A stretch of 64,000 nt of DNA from contig JAEOAD010000034.1 of NCBI GenBank assembly GCA_036365145.1, forward strand, positions 22,682,001 through 22,746,000. Reading direction: 5' to 3'. How positions within the stretch are numbered: position 1 is the stretch's first letter; each line of letters begins with the position of its first letter. The position numbers and the translations under genes are program-made. This document shows positions 22,622-33,510 of this stretch, one piece after another. This DNA is from Orientallactaga sibirica. Taxonomy: Eukaryota > Chordata > Mammalia > Rodentia > Dipodidae. Under the pieces are notes generated by a model, which ran no database searches, was not told the DNA's origin, and saw only the letters and a program-made list of their open reading frames with translations.

Positions 22622-23128
22622 GGGCTGGAAAGATGGATCAGTGGTTAAAGGTGCTTGCTTGAAAAGCCTGATGGAAAGCTGGGTGTGGTGGCACATGCCT
22701 TTAATCCCAGCACTCGGGAGGCAGAGGTAAGAGGATCACCATGAGTTCAAGGCCACCCTGAGACTACATAGTGAATTCCATGTCAGCCTGGGCTAGAGTG
22801 AGACCCTGCCTCAGAAAAGGAAGGAAGAAAAGAAAGAAAAGAAAGAAAAGAAAAGAAAAGAAAAGAGAAGGGAAAGGAAGGGAAGGGAAGGGAAGGGAAG
22901 GGAAGGAAAGGAAAGGAAAGGAAAGGAAAGGAAAGGAAAGGAAAGGAAAGGAAAGGAAAGGAAAGGAAAGGAAAGGAAAGGAAAGGAAAGGAAAGGAAAG
23001 AAGAAAAGCCTGATGGCCAAGGTTCAATTCCCCAGTACCCAGGTAAAATCAGATGCACAAAGTGGCACATGTATTTCAAGTTCATTTGTAGTGGCAAGAG
23101 GCCCTGGTATACCTATTTCCTTTCTCTC

Positions 23129-23172
<44 letters not shown>

Positions 23173-23180
23173 TTGCTTGT
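22622..23180 (+). repeat. B2 split by a B1 whose tail became (GGAAA)n
   Basis: B2 pieces 22622-22674 and 23017-23180. B1 at about 22678-22815. Purine array 22817-23002, mostly GAAAG/GGAAA pentamers with GGGAA units in the first third. Exact 14-nt target duplication GAAAAGCCTGATGG at 22661-22674 and 23003-23016. Confidence 0.9.
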
Positions 23181-23245
23181 AATTTTTTTTAATGCTAACA
23201 ATGTAATACATGTTAAAGAGGTTTTACTGCTTGCTTAAATATCAC

Positions 23246-23425
23246 TTATTTATTTAAGAGAGAGAGAGAATAGGTGAACCAGGCAGGGCCTCTAGCCATT
23301 GCAAACAAACTTCAGATGCATGTGCCACCTTATGCATCTGGTTTATGTGGGTACTTGGGATTCAAAGCTGGGTCCTTAGGCTTCATAGGCAAGTGCCTTA
23401 ACCACTAAGCCATCTCTCCAGCCCT
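23246..23425 (-). repeat. B2/DIP SINE
   Basis: Reversed; ends CTAAGCCATCTCTCCAGCCC. Confidence 0.85.
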
Positions 23426-23429
23426 TAAA

Positions 23430-24660
23430 TATGACTGATATAAGCAACCATTGACTAAAAATCATCCAGAGCTCCCTGCATTCTGAAATAAATTACTTTA
23501 TGTTGCCTTGTCTAAAGTCTGATGAGGTAATTACGAGAGGCTAACTCTAGGAAGCTCTTAACCTTTGCAGTCATGTGGCAATGTGGATTCTACTTATGGA
23601 AGAAAATAGGGTAGGTAGTGATTAGGATAGAGGGCGCCACCACTGCTCACATCTGCATCTCAGCTGGACAGCACTCAGGCTGGACTAGAAGACTAGGGGA
23701 AAGCACAGCCTATTTCGGGGTCAGTATAAGGGGGTAGTTTTACTGGAGCTGTGGCACAGGAGTGGGATGCATTCCCTTCATTCCCAGATTCTTTCCAATC
23801 ACTCTTGGACCCTCTTCCCTGCCATTGCCACTGTTCACTTGAAAATCACTTGCCTGTTCTGTGTCCTCCTCATTCATTTTGCCTGAATTTTCTTCCATTT
23901 CTCTCACCAGTCCTCTACTTCACAACTCTTCCTACCTTCTAGGGAATATGTTTCTTGCTGTGTGTTCTGAGTCCCTTTCCTTGCTCAGTCTTCTCTCCCA
24001 CTGAGATTCCCTAATATCTACTCATGTTGTTTTTTCCTGTTTTGATTGTTTTACAACCTCAAGGCCTAGGGCCACCTTGACCTTGACATACCAGCCACCA
24101 GTCCTCCTCTCTGTGCCCACCCTTCTGACTGCTCACGGACTCTAGCCCAAACTGCCTATCCCCACACCCTTCTCCTCAGCTAGAATGTGAACTGCTCCTC
24201 ACGTCTGCCCTCTGCCCAGCTTAGCACTCGGCACATATTTAACTGCTAAATTTTGCCAGGTATTTCAGTTCTACAATCAGCCTGGAAGATATGGATTATG
24301 AATACCATAACTGCCCTCAGATAATCCCTTATGTCACTCATAAAATACACATGACTTTACAACAAAAAGGGGGAATGACAAACCTACCCCCTCCATCTTG
24401 CCTTCCCTCCGGGAAGTATTGCTCCGAGTGGAAGAGCCAGGACAACTTCCATTAGTTGCATTATATTGTCTCTGTTGCTTCTTCCTCCCACTGGTGCTTT
24501 TTTTTTTTTTAAGCTCCATACCTTGGTTGAATTTCCACAAATGAAATACATGGGCAGCCTTAACTCTTCCTTATAAAGGTTTGACAAATGGTCTTTCCCT
24601 AAACTGGTTCTTCCCCTTGACTTCACCTTTCTGGTAGTGACAGTGCCTCACAAAATCAGG
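23430..24660. other. Unique intergenic sequence
   Basis: No exon or familiar repeat. CT-rich plus strand near 23780-24200. Confidence 0.5.
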
Positions 24661-24665
24661 CTGAG

Positions 24666-25030
24666 GGGCTGGAGAGATGGCTTAGTGGTTAAGGCGTTTG
24701 CCTGTAAAGCCAAAGGACCCAGGTTCCATTTCCCAGGACCCACATAAAGCAGACACACAAGGTGGCACATGGGTCTGGAGTTCATTTATAGCAGCTGGAG
24801 GCCATGGCATGCCCATTCTCAATCTCTCTCTCTTTCTCTCTCAAATAAATAAAAATAAAATATTTTTTAACTCAGGCTGAAGGGGCAGGAGAGATGGCTT
24901 AGTGGTTAAGGCATTTTCCTGTAAAGCCAAAGGATCCCGGTTCAACTCTCTAGGACCCACATAAGCCAGATGCACAAGGAGGCACATGCGTCTGGAGTTC
25001 ATTTGCAGTGGCCGGGGGCCCTGATGTGCC

Positions 25031-25088
<58 letters not shown>

Positions 25089-25122
25089 CTTTCTCACAAA
25101 TAAATAAATAAAATATTTTTTA
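24666..25122 (+). repeat. Two B2/DIP SINEs in series
   Basis: 24666-24870 and 24884-25122, each bordered by a copy of TCAGGCTG; the second has a 55-nt (CT)n tract at about 25036-25090. Confidence 0.85.
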
Positions 25123-25379
25123 AAAAATCAGGCTGTAAACATAGGACTTCCTTCTTCTTCACCATTTCTCCATTTCCATGTTTGTTTTTCACTCTTCCTT
25201 CCTTTGCCACCAGTCTTACTGTCACCTACTCATCCAAGCCCTAACCACCTTCCACCTTCCATCCTGATTGTTCAGAGAGTCTCCCAAGTGGTCTATCTGG
25301 TCTCCCTCCCATTCATGTTTCACATTGCCATGAGATCAACATTTTCCAAACAGGTGATTGATTTATTATTTATTTCTGT

Positions 25380-25720
25380 GTGCATATGTATGCATGTGTA
25401 TGTATAACATACGTGCATGTATGTATAACATACATGCAACAGTCCATGGGTGGAGTCAAAGGACAACATCAGAGTGTTTCTTCCCTTCTTCCACCTTCCT
25501 TTGAGACAGGGTCTCTCTTGCTGCTGCTGCCTGCAAGTGTCCAGATTCCCCAGGTTCTGCCTCATATTATTGTAAGCACACTGGATTTACATACACATGC
25601 ACCACTTTGTGTCCAGCTTTACACGGGTGTCGAGGATCAAACTCAGGTTGATAAGCACCGAACTTTGGTCAGCAGTCTTGCAAGCAAGTGCCTTTAACCA
25701 CTTAACCATCTCCCCAGCCC
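25380..25720 (-). repeat. Composite old repeat (B3/B2-like, reversed)
   Basis: Starts with GTATG-rich DNA; ends TTAACCATCTCCCCAGCCCC. Confidence 0.45.
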
Positions 25721-26074
25721 CTGAAGCAGTAATTTAATCCTGTCCTTCACTCAACAATTCCCTGCTGGCTATCAACTAGAGTCTAGGTCCTGTACAATCT
25801 AGTCACAGACTATCTCCAGTCCTACTTCCGACTTCCCAAGCAGAAACACTCTACTCCTTGTGTAGCCCCCAAACTTGTCCCACCTACATCACCTCCATGC
25901 ACTTCAGTGCCCATTCCATGAACATACTCATTTGTTGATACCCAGGCCAACCTCCAATTGGAACGTCCTATGCTACCCCTCCTTTTCATCACTATGGCTT
26001 TACCTTTGTACCAGGCATCTCATGCTACCAGATCATGAGTACCCTAAATAAATAAGACATGTCATGCATGTTTT

Positions 26075-26265
26075 CCTTTGTTCGCTCCTTCAGCATAGAT
26101 TATTGGGCATTTACAATGTGTCAGGCACCCAATGGAAAGATACACAGTGAAGACAGGCTGGACACTGACATTCTCAGAACTCACAGGAGTTTGGCATTGG
26201 AGAATAGCAATAGACAAACTGTGGCCCCAATAGAGGCAATGAGAGGAAAAGTTAGAGAGGGTAAA
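26075..26265 (+). repeat. Ancient mammalian interspersed repeat
   Basis: TTTACAATGTGTCAGGCACC then ATACACAGTGAAGACAGG follows the common mammalian 'size-limited catalogue' repeat wording (MIR/L2-type); not assigned to a family. Confidence 0.4.
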
Positions 26266-26270
26266 CTCAG

Positions 26271-26620
26271 GCTGAGAAGATAGCTCACTGGGTAAAACTC
26301 TTGCCATGTAAACATAAAGTCCTGAGTCTAGATCCTCAGTACCCACATAAATGTTGGCAGTCATGATGGCCTGCCTGTAATCCCCACACACTCAGGAGGC
26401 AGACAGGGGATCTCCTGAGCAATCTGGCTAGCCAGGCCAGCAAGCTCTGGGTTCAAGTGAGAGGTCCTGTATCAGTCAAATCAGATGTACAGCAATAGGG
26501 AGCAAACCAATATCAACCTCTGACCTTCACACTCATATGCACACATACCCACACACACACATTATCCTACAAACATGAGAACATTCATATACACATGTGT
26601 GCACACCACACATATGATAT
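26271..26620 (+). repeat. B3-like SINE, long form
   Basis: AGCTCACTGGGTAAAACTC head, CTGAGTCTAGATCCTCAGTA, ACCTCTGACCTTCACACTC, CA-rich tail. Confidence 0.55.
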
Positions 26621-26720
26621 GTATATAAGCAAAAAAAGAGAAGGAAGGAACCTCATCTTGATACAGAAACCTAAAGAATGAGTAGAGAGTAGCCAGGAAG
26701 AGAAAGGAAATAAATGTTTC

Positions 26721-27339
26721 AGGGCTGGAGAGATGGTGGTTAAAGGCACTTTCTTGCAATGCCTGTTGGCATGCATTTGATTCCCCAGTATCCATGTAAA
26801 GTCAGATGCACAAAATGGCACATGGGCCTGGAGTTCATTCACAGTGGCAGGGGGCCCTGGCATGACCATTTTCTCATCTCTGATTCTCTCTCTCCTTTTA
26901 ACTAAATAAATAAATATTTTTTTAAAAAAATGTTCCAGGACTGGAGAGATGGCTTAGCTGTGAAGGTGCGTGCCTGCAAAGCCTAAAAATGCATGTTCGA
27001 ATCTTCAGGTCCCATGTAGCCAATTGCAGTGATGCAAACATGCAATGTCACGCAAGTGCACAAGGGGACGCAAGCATCCAGAGTTCATACATAGCGGCTA
27101 AAAGGCCCTGGCACACTCATTCTCTCTCTCTCTCTCTCTCTCACACTCTTTATTTTTCTCTGTCTCTCTCTGTCTCTCAAAAATAAAATTCAAGCCAGGC
27201 GTGGTGGCTCATGCCTTTAATCCCAGCACCCGGGAGGCAGAGGTAGGAGGATTGCCGAGAGTTCAAGGCCACTCTGAGACTACATAGTTAATTCCAGGTC
27301 AGCCTGGACCAGAGTGAGACCCTACCTCGCAAAACCAAA

Positions 27340-27390
<51 letters not shown>

Positions 27391-27400
27391 AATTTTTAAA
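26721..27400 (+). repeat. B2, variant B2 and B1 in series
   Basis: B2 26721-26930; variant B2 26938-27187 with the longer internal segment; B1 27193-27340 with (AAAT)n 27338-27393. ATGTTCCAGG at about 26930 recurs at 27400, so the later pair entered together or one into the other's tail. Confidence 0.8.
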
Positions 27401-27528
27401 AATGTTCCAGGTTGAATGGAAAATATCCAAAAAATGTGTTTCTGTGGAAATTTAGAAAAAGCTGGCAATAGTGATGCCATTTTATGATCCATAAGGATAG
27501 CTAAGGTCCCTAAAAATGACTATAATAA

Positions 27529-27632
27529 GCCAGGTGTGGTGGAGCACACCTTTAATCTCAGCACTCGGGAGGCAGGGCTAGGAGGATCACTGTTTCTTGG
27601 CCACCCTGAGACTACATAGTGAATTCCAATGT
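27529..27632 (+). repeat. B1 SINE, 3'-truncated
   Basis: Stops at GTGAATTCCAATGTGGG. Confidence 0.75.
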
Positions 27633-27825
27633 GGGAGGGACAGATTCTAGAGTTCAACTAGACCAAGATTGTAATAAAATAATTGGCACAGATGGAACTA
27701 ATAACCTGCCTTATGTGATTCTCAATGTATGCTCTTAATCACAATATAAAATGTTTCCAATAAGACTACAGAAAAAAAAAATAATTCTGCAAGTGAAGAT
27801 GGCTCATTAGAAGAACTAAATTTAG

Positions 27826-27975
27826 GGTTGGAGAAATGGCTTGGTGGTTAAAGCGTCTGCCTGCAAAGCCAAAGGATATAGGTTCAATTCCCCAGGACCC
27901 ACATAAGCCAGATGCACAAGGTGGGACATGCATCTTGAGTTCATTTGCAGTGGCTAGAGGCCCTGGCACACTCAT

Positions 27976-28016
<41 letters not shown>

Positions 28017-28053
28017 GCCTCTTTCTCTCTCTCAAATAAATAAATAAATTTTT
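27826..28053 (+). repeat. B2/DIP SINE
   Basis: CT tract 27976-28034. Confidence 0.85.
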
Positions 28054-28077
28054 TAATTAAAAAAGAACCATATATAT

Positions 28078-28258
28078 GCCAGGTGTGATGGCACACATCT
28101 TTAATCCCAGCACTTGGGAGGCAGAGGTATGAGGATTGCCTTGAGTTTGAAGCCACCCTAAGACAGCATGGTGAATTCCAGGTCAGCCTAGGCTAGAGCA
28201 AGACCATACTTTGAAAAACCACCAATAAAAATATGCATATATATATATATATATATAT
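28078..28258 (+). repeat. B1 SINE and (AT)n
   Basis: B1 to 28225; (AT)n at 28235-28258. Confidence 0.8.
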
Positions 28259-28259
28259 G

Positions 28260-28910
28260 TCTGAAGAACAAGGTGGGAACAGTGGTTAAGAGGGGGGCTG
28301 GGAGGACTAGCAAAGTCCAACCAGGTTATGGCTCTGCTTTGTGAGGTTTGTAAACCAAGTGAAAGAAGTTGGGTTTGATCCCAAGGACCAGGGAGAGTTT
28401 TAAGGAAAGGTGTGATGTGATTCATCTGCACGTTGAAGATGGGAGAATGGATGGTAACAGCATGGATCAGGGGTCAATGCAGTAACCAGATGACTAAAGA
28501 CAAAGACCTGGGCTAGGGTAAGGACTAGGGTAAGAAGGAAAGGAGTGAAATGGGAGGATCTAGATGCTACAACAAATTATTTGGTGACATAAGAAGAAAA
28601 GATAATGAGATCAGAGTTAATCATACAGCCTAAACCAGTACTTTCTCCTGAACTGTTATGTGTGTTATATGTGGTGTGAATAAATTTACAAAAAGCAAAT
28701 GACAAGCAGAAAAGAATAGATAACTTCTAGAGGTCCCTTCCAAGGCAGAGCCATAACACAGATGTGAGAAAAAAGAATGCATTGGTTTATGCTTTCCCTG
28801 AGTTTTTAAAGAGTCCTGTTATGTGGGCCAGATTGGCCTTACCATAGCAACCCTCAGTTTCAGCCTTCCAGCATTGAGATTCTAGATATGCACGAACATA
28901 CCTAGATCCT
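28260..28910. other. Unique intergenic sequence
   Basis: No gene or repeat recognised. Confidence 0.5.
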
Positions 28911-28916
28911 CCATGT

Positions 28917-29173
28917 TTTTTTTTTTTTTTTTGGAGAGAGACACAGAGAGAGACAGAGAGAGAGGGAGAGGAAGACAGGTAGAGATGGGTGCGCCATCAA
29001 CGTCTCAGCTGCTGCGAAGGAAATCCAGATGTGTGCGCCCCCTTGTGGTCAAGTGCAGCATTGTGCCCTTGCATCTCTTTGCATCTGGCTAAACGTGGGA
29101 CCTTGAGATTGGAACCGGAGTTCTTAGGCTTAGGAGGCAGGCGCTTTAACTGCTAAGCCATCTCTCCAGCCCT
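28917..29173 (-). repeat. B2/DIP SINE, variant subfamily, with CTCF-like motif
   Basis: Reversed variant copy. Flanked by CCTCCATGT at 28908-28916 and 29172-29180. Minus strand reads GACCACAAGGGGGCGCA at 29050-29034. Confidence 0.85.
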
Positions 29174-29204
29174 CCATGTACTTTTATTTATTATTATTTA
29201 TTAT

Positions 29205-29362
29205 TTATTTTCTTTTGGTTTTTCGAGGTAGGGTCTCACTCTGGCCCAGGCTGACCTGGAATTAACTATGTAGTCTCAGGGTGGCCTTGAACTCATGGTG
29301 ATCCTCCTACCTCTGCCTCCTGAGTGCTGGGATTAAAGGCGTGTGCCACCATGCCCAGCTCA
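29205..29362 (-). repeat. B1 SINE
   Basis: Reversed; target duplication TCCATGTACTTTTA on both sides (starting about 29174 and 29363). Confidence 0.85.
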
Positions 29363-29394
29363 TCCATGTACTTTTAAACAACTGAAATCTGGTC

Positions 29395-29500
29395 AAGATA
29401 AACAAAGGAGCCCCTGTGGTACCATATGCCTGCATTCCTAGAACTTGGGAGGCAGAGACAGAAAGTGGCTAGCCAGGCTATAGGTAAAACTGTTTAAAAA
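29395..29500 (+). repeat. Old B1 SINE
   Basis: Diverged, AACTTGGGAGGCAGAGACAG. Confidence 0.55.
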
Positions 29501-29508
29501 AATAATAG

Positions 29509-30145
29509 AGGCTGGAGAGATGGCTTAGCGGTTAAACACTTGCCTGTGGAGCCTAAGGACCCAGTTCAAGGCTCAATTCTCCAGAACCCATGTAAGCCAG
29601 ATGCACAACAGGGTGCACACATCTGGAGTTCATTTGCAGTGGCTAGAGGCCCTTGCGCTCCCATTCTTTTTCTCTCTCTCTCTACCTGCCTATTTCTGTA
29701 TCTCTCTCTCTCAAATAAATAAATAATAAAATATTTTTTAAAAAATAAAAATAAATAAATAAATAAAAGAATAGAGAGCCAGGCATGGCAGTGCACACCT
29801 TTGATCCCAGCACTCAGGAGGAAGAGGTAGGAGGATTGCCAAGAGTTTGAGGCCACCCTGAGACTACACAGTAAATTCCAGGTCAGCCTGAGCTAGAGTG
29901 AGACCCTACCTCGGAAAAAAAAAATAGATAGATGTGGAGAGATGGCTCAGTAGTTAAGGTACTTGTCTGCAAAGCCTAATGACCCGGGTTCAATTCCCCA
30001 GTACCTACATAAAGCCAAATGCACAAAGTGGCACATGCATCTGGAACTCATTTGCAGTGGCTAGAGGCCCTGTTGTGCCTATTTTATCTCTCTCTGTGTG
30101 TCTCTTTCTCTGTATCTCTCTGCTTGCAAATGAATAAAATATTTT
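29509..30145 (+). repeat. B2, B1, B2 in series
   Basis: B2 29509-29735, B1 29778-29925, B2 29933-30145, all same orientation. Confidence 0.85.
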
Positions 30146-30515
30146 TAAAATAGACAGATAATTGATCACAAATACAGAGACAGACAGACAGACACCCTCG
30201 TGGGAATGCACAGCTGTATCAGTGGATTGCTTATTATATCACTGCCTCCCTGAGTCTCTGTCCAGCTGATGATCTGTCAGGGTCATTGATATTTCCCAAC
30301 TTTTCCAAATCCCAAGAATGGGCCACATTCTTGAAATGGTTCTTTAGATAACAATCTAAATTGTTTGAAGATAGATTCATTTATTTCCCAGTTATTTATC
30401 CATGATCTTCTGTCTGTTATAACCCAGGGTTGTAACCATATTCATTATAACCCAGTATTGTAATCATGACAATAGGCACAGCTTCATCCCTCAAGGAGCT
30501 ACAGTCCCCTCAAGC

Positions 30516-30686
30516 TTTTTTCCTTCCTTTTTCTTGGGGGGAGGGGTTTCCAGACAGGGTCTCACTCTAGCCCAGGCTGACCTGGAATTCACTATGTAGA
30601 CTCAGGGTGGCCTTGAACTCATGGTGATCCTCTTACTTCTGACTCCCAAGTGCTGGGATTAAAGGCATGTGCCACCACACCCAGCT
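30516..30686 (-). repeat. B1 SINE
   Basis: Target duplication CCCTCAAGC at 30507-30515 and 30687-30695. Confidence 0.85.
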
Positions 30687-30734
30687 CCCTCAAGCATTTA
30701 AATTGGATCCTCTATATAAATGATGAATGCATTT

Positions 30735-30937
30735 TCTTTTTTATATTTTTATTTATTTATTTATTTGCAAGCAGAGAGATGGAATGAATGGGCACACTAG
30801 AACCTCTTGCCGCTACAAACTCCAGTGTATGTACCATTTCATGCATCTGGCTTAATGTGGGTACTAGGAAATTGAACCCAGTCAGGCAGGCTTAGCAAGC
30901 AAGCGCCTTAAAACCACTAAGTCATTTCCCCAGCCTG
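30735..30937 (-). repeat. B2/DIP SINE
   Basis: Reversed, diverged body. Confidence 0.8.
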
Positions 30938-31043
30938 AAATGTATTTCTTTTTCTTCATTTATTCCCAAATAAATAGCTCTGTATATTTAGACATAGGCC
31001 TCCAGTCTTTGAAGAAACAATGAAGTGTCATTTTCATAATGTA

Positions 31044-31062
31044 ATACCACCACCTAGTGGTT
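31044..31062 (-). promoter_or_regulatory. CTCF-like motif in unique DNA
   Basis: Minus strand AACCACTAGGTGGTGG, close to the CCASYAGRKGGCRS core apart from the last bases. Not in a SINE. Confidence 0.3.
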
Positions 31063-31177
31063 CCAACTAGGGAAACTTATTGATCCAGGAAAATTTCTCT
31101 GCTGAGCTCAATTTCTGGAAATGACTTTATTTCTCAGGAAGGAATTTTTCCTTTCTCTAGCAAGGTAATCCAGGAAA

Positions 31178-31310
31178 GCCAGGTGTGGTGGTTCATACAA
31201 GATAGCACTTGGAAAGCTGAGACAGAAAGGTTACTATGAATTTGAGGCCAGCCTGAGCTATATATAGTGAGTTCCAAGCCAACCTGGGTTACAGAGTGAG
31301 ATCTGTCTCC
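31178..31310 (+). repeat. Old B1 SINE
   Basis: GGTGTGGTGGTTCATACAAG; ends AGATCTGTCTCCGGGGG. Confidence 0.65.
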
Positions 31311-31331
31311 GGGGGGAGGGGGAACATAATC

Positions 31332-31494
31332 TGGCCTGGGGAGATGCCTTAGCAGTTAAGGTACTTCCTGTGGAGCCTAAGGACCCAGATTCGATTCCTC
31401 AGAACCTATGTCAGCCAAACACACAAGGTGGCACATGCATCTGAAGTTCGTTTGCAGTAGCTAAAGGCTCTGTTGTGCCTATTCTCTCTCTCTC

Positions 31495-31527
<33 letters not shown>

Positions 31528-31548
31528 AATAAATAAATAAATTAAATA
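31332..31548 (+). repeat. B2/DIP SINE
   Basis: CT tract 31480-31527. Confidence 0.85.
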
Positions 31549-31801
31549 AAAACCCATAATCTAAAAGTTGATTCTCTAACACATAATTGGTACTCAATAA
31601 ATATTTGCTAAATAAATGCACAGACAGGAAGGGCAAATTAATTCCATGCTCTGGTACTTTGTGGCAACTGATAGAAAAAAAAATTGGATATTCTTTCATA
31701 AATTCCTCTGGCTCCAAAGGGCCTGTAATCATTCCCACCTAAAGTCCATGGATAGTTTTGTTCTTAATCCAGTAAACATTCTTTTTAAAACTATTTTATT
31801 T

Positions 31802-32203
31802 GGGGCTGGAGAAATGGCTTAGCTGTTAAGGCATTTGCCTGAGAAGCCAAAGGATCCTGGTTTGATTCTCCAGGACCCATGTAAGCCAGATGCACAAGGG
31901 GCACATGCATCTGGAGTTCGTTTGCAGTGACTGGAGGCCCTGGTGTGCCCATTCTCCCTCTGTCTGCCTCTCTTCTTTCTCTGCTTGCAAATAAATAAAA
32001 ATTTAAAAAACTATTTTATTTATTTGCTAGCAGAGAGAGAAGCGGGGGGATTAGGCATGCTAGGGCCTCCAAGTGCTGCAAACAAATTTCACATGCATGT
32101 GCCTCTTTGTGCATCTAGCTTTATGTGGATACTGGGGAATAGAACCTAGGTTGTTAGGCTTTGCAGGCAAGCTTGTTATCTGTTGAGCCATCTCCCAAGC
32201 CCC
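31802..32203. repeat. Inverted B2 pair, tail to tail
   Basis: Plus B2 31802-32006 entered the tail of an older minus B2 (32007-32203). Target duplication AAAACTATTTTATTT just before 31802 and at about 32007-32022. Confidence 0.85.
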
Positions 32204-32237
32204 AGTAAGACATTCTTTAAGCACATTTGAAGAAAAT

Positions 32238-32506
32238 GATTTTTTTTTGAGAGAGAGACAGAGAGAGACAGACAGACAGACAAGAGACAGACAGGAAAGA
32301 GGCAGACAGAGAAAGGATGGGCACACCAGCAGCCTCTCAGCCACTGTGAACAAACTCCAGGCACATGCACACCTTTGTGGGCAAGCTCGGCATTGCACCC
32401 TTGCATCACTTTTTGCGTCTGGCTAAACGTGGAACCTGGAGATGGAACAGGCATTCTTAGGCTTGGCAGGCAGGTGCCTTAACCACTAAGCCATCTCTCC
32501 AGCCCA
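32238..32506 (-). repeat. B2/DIP SINE, variant subfamily
   Basis: Reversed; (GACA)n purine run 32252-32305. Confidence 0.8.
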
Positions 32507-33150
32507 GAAACTGACTTTTGATAGTCACTGATGAAACCCTGACCACTTCCCAATCAAACTCAGGGAGCTTTCTATAATGCAAAACAAAGAACAACGTCTG
32601 TTTTCCCAGTGGCCAGGACCAAACAGGACGTGGCTTGGAGAGGAAAACACAGTGGACCTAGGATGTGTGAAGGTGCTCATATTGACTGTTTAGGTCAAAT
32701 GGGCCAGGTGTCACAGGCAAGTGTGCTCAAAAATTCAAGTGAACCAAAATCAGGAGGCCTGTTTCTAGCAGGAATCATAAAGTAGCAAAGAACAAATGAA
32801 ACTGAGGAGGACTACTTTCTCGGGATATCAGCCTCCTAGGAAAATGTTTCAGCAGACTAAACCTTAAGTGCCCATGTCATATTATGTAAAGCAGCTCACC
32901 AAGCAATTGTGGCTGAGTCTTGCGTCTGCTTCCTGAGGCCTGCATGATGGGAAGTGGCAGTTAGCAGCAGTTGCCAGGTCAGAACTTAGCAGGCTGAGGT
33001 GAAGGGTCTGAGAGGACTCTCCTCCCTCAGTCACTTCCTATCTACCTTCCTACTCCAGGGAGTCTTTATCTCAGCTTCATTAAAGAAGGAATCAGAGAGG
33101 GATCCAATACTGAAGACAAGGAGTTGGGTGCCTCACCCAGTCCCATCTTC
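32507..33150. other. Unique intergenic sequence
   Basis: No gene or familiar repeat. Confidence 0.5.
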
Positions 33151-33510
33151 TTTTCTGGCAATTTTTACACATTTTTAATGTATTTTGATAATCCCTTTCC
33201 TTACCCTCTGCACACACACCTTCCACTTCTTTTTCCCCAACTAGTCCCTCTTCTACTTTAATGTATGTTTTTTCCTTGTGTATTTGTGTGACCCAGTGAA
33301 TTTAATTAGAGGTGCCTGAAGGAACTTGGGTGGGGTATTCATTACCAGAGCATGTACAACTTACCAGTGGCTACAATTGAAAAAAAAAAAAAATATATAT
33401 ATATATATATAATTTCCCACTCCCCCAGCAACCATTAACTGCCAATAATTTTTCAGTGAGGGATGGGGACATCATGCCCTCCCCCATCATCCATGAGAGA
33501 ATGTGGACAC
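33150..33510 (-). mobile_element. LINE-1/Lx-like 3'UTR fragment
   Basis: Contains CAGTGAATTTAATTAGAGG, CTTACCAGTGGCTACA and CCAGCAACCATTAACTGCC, phrases I associate with a rodent L1 3'UTR. Includes a poly(A)-(AT)n at 33378-33413. Confidence 0.55.

Noticed and set aside
22771..23097. Lys/Arg/Gly or Leu/Phe/Ser-Pro rich open frames at 22.8-23.1 kb
   Set aside because: Pure translation of the (GGAAA)n array in several frames.
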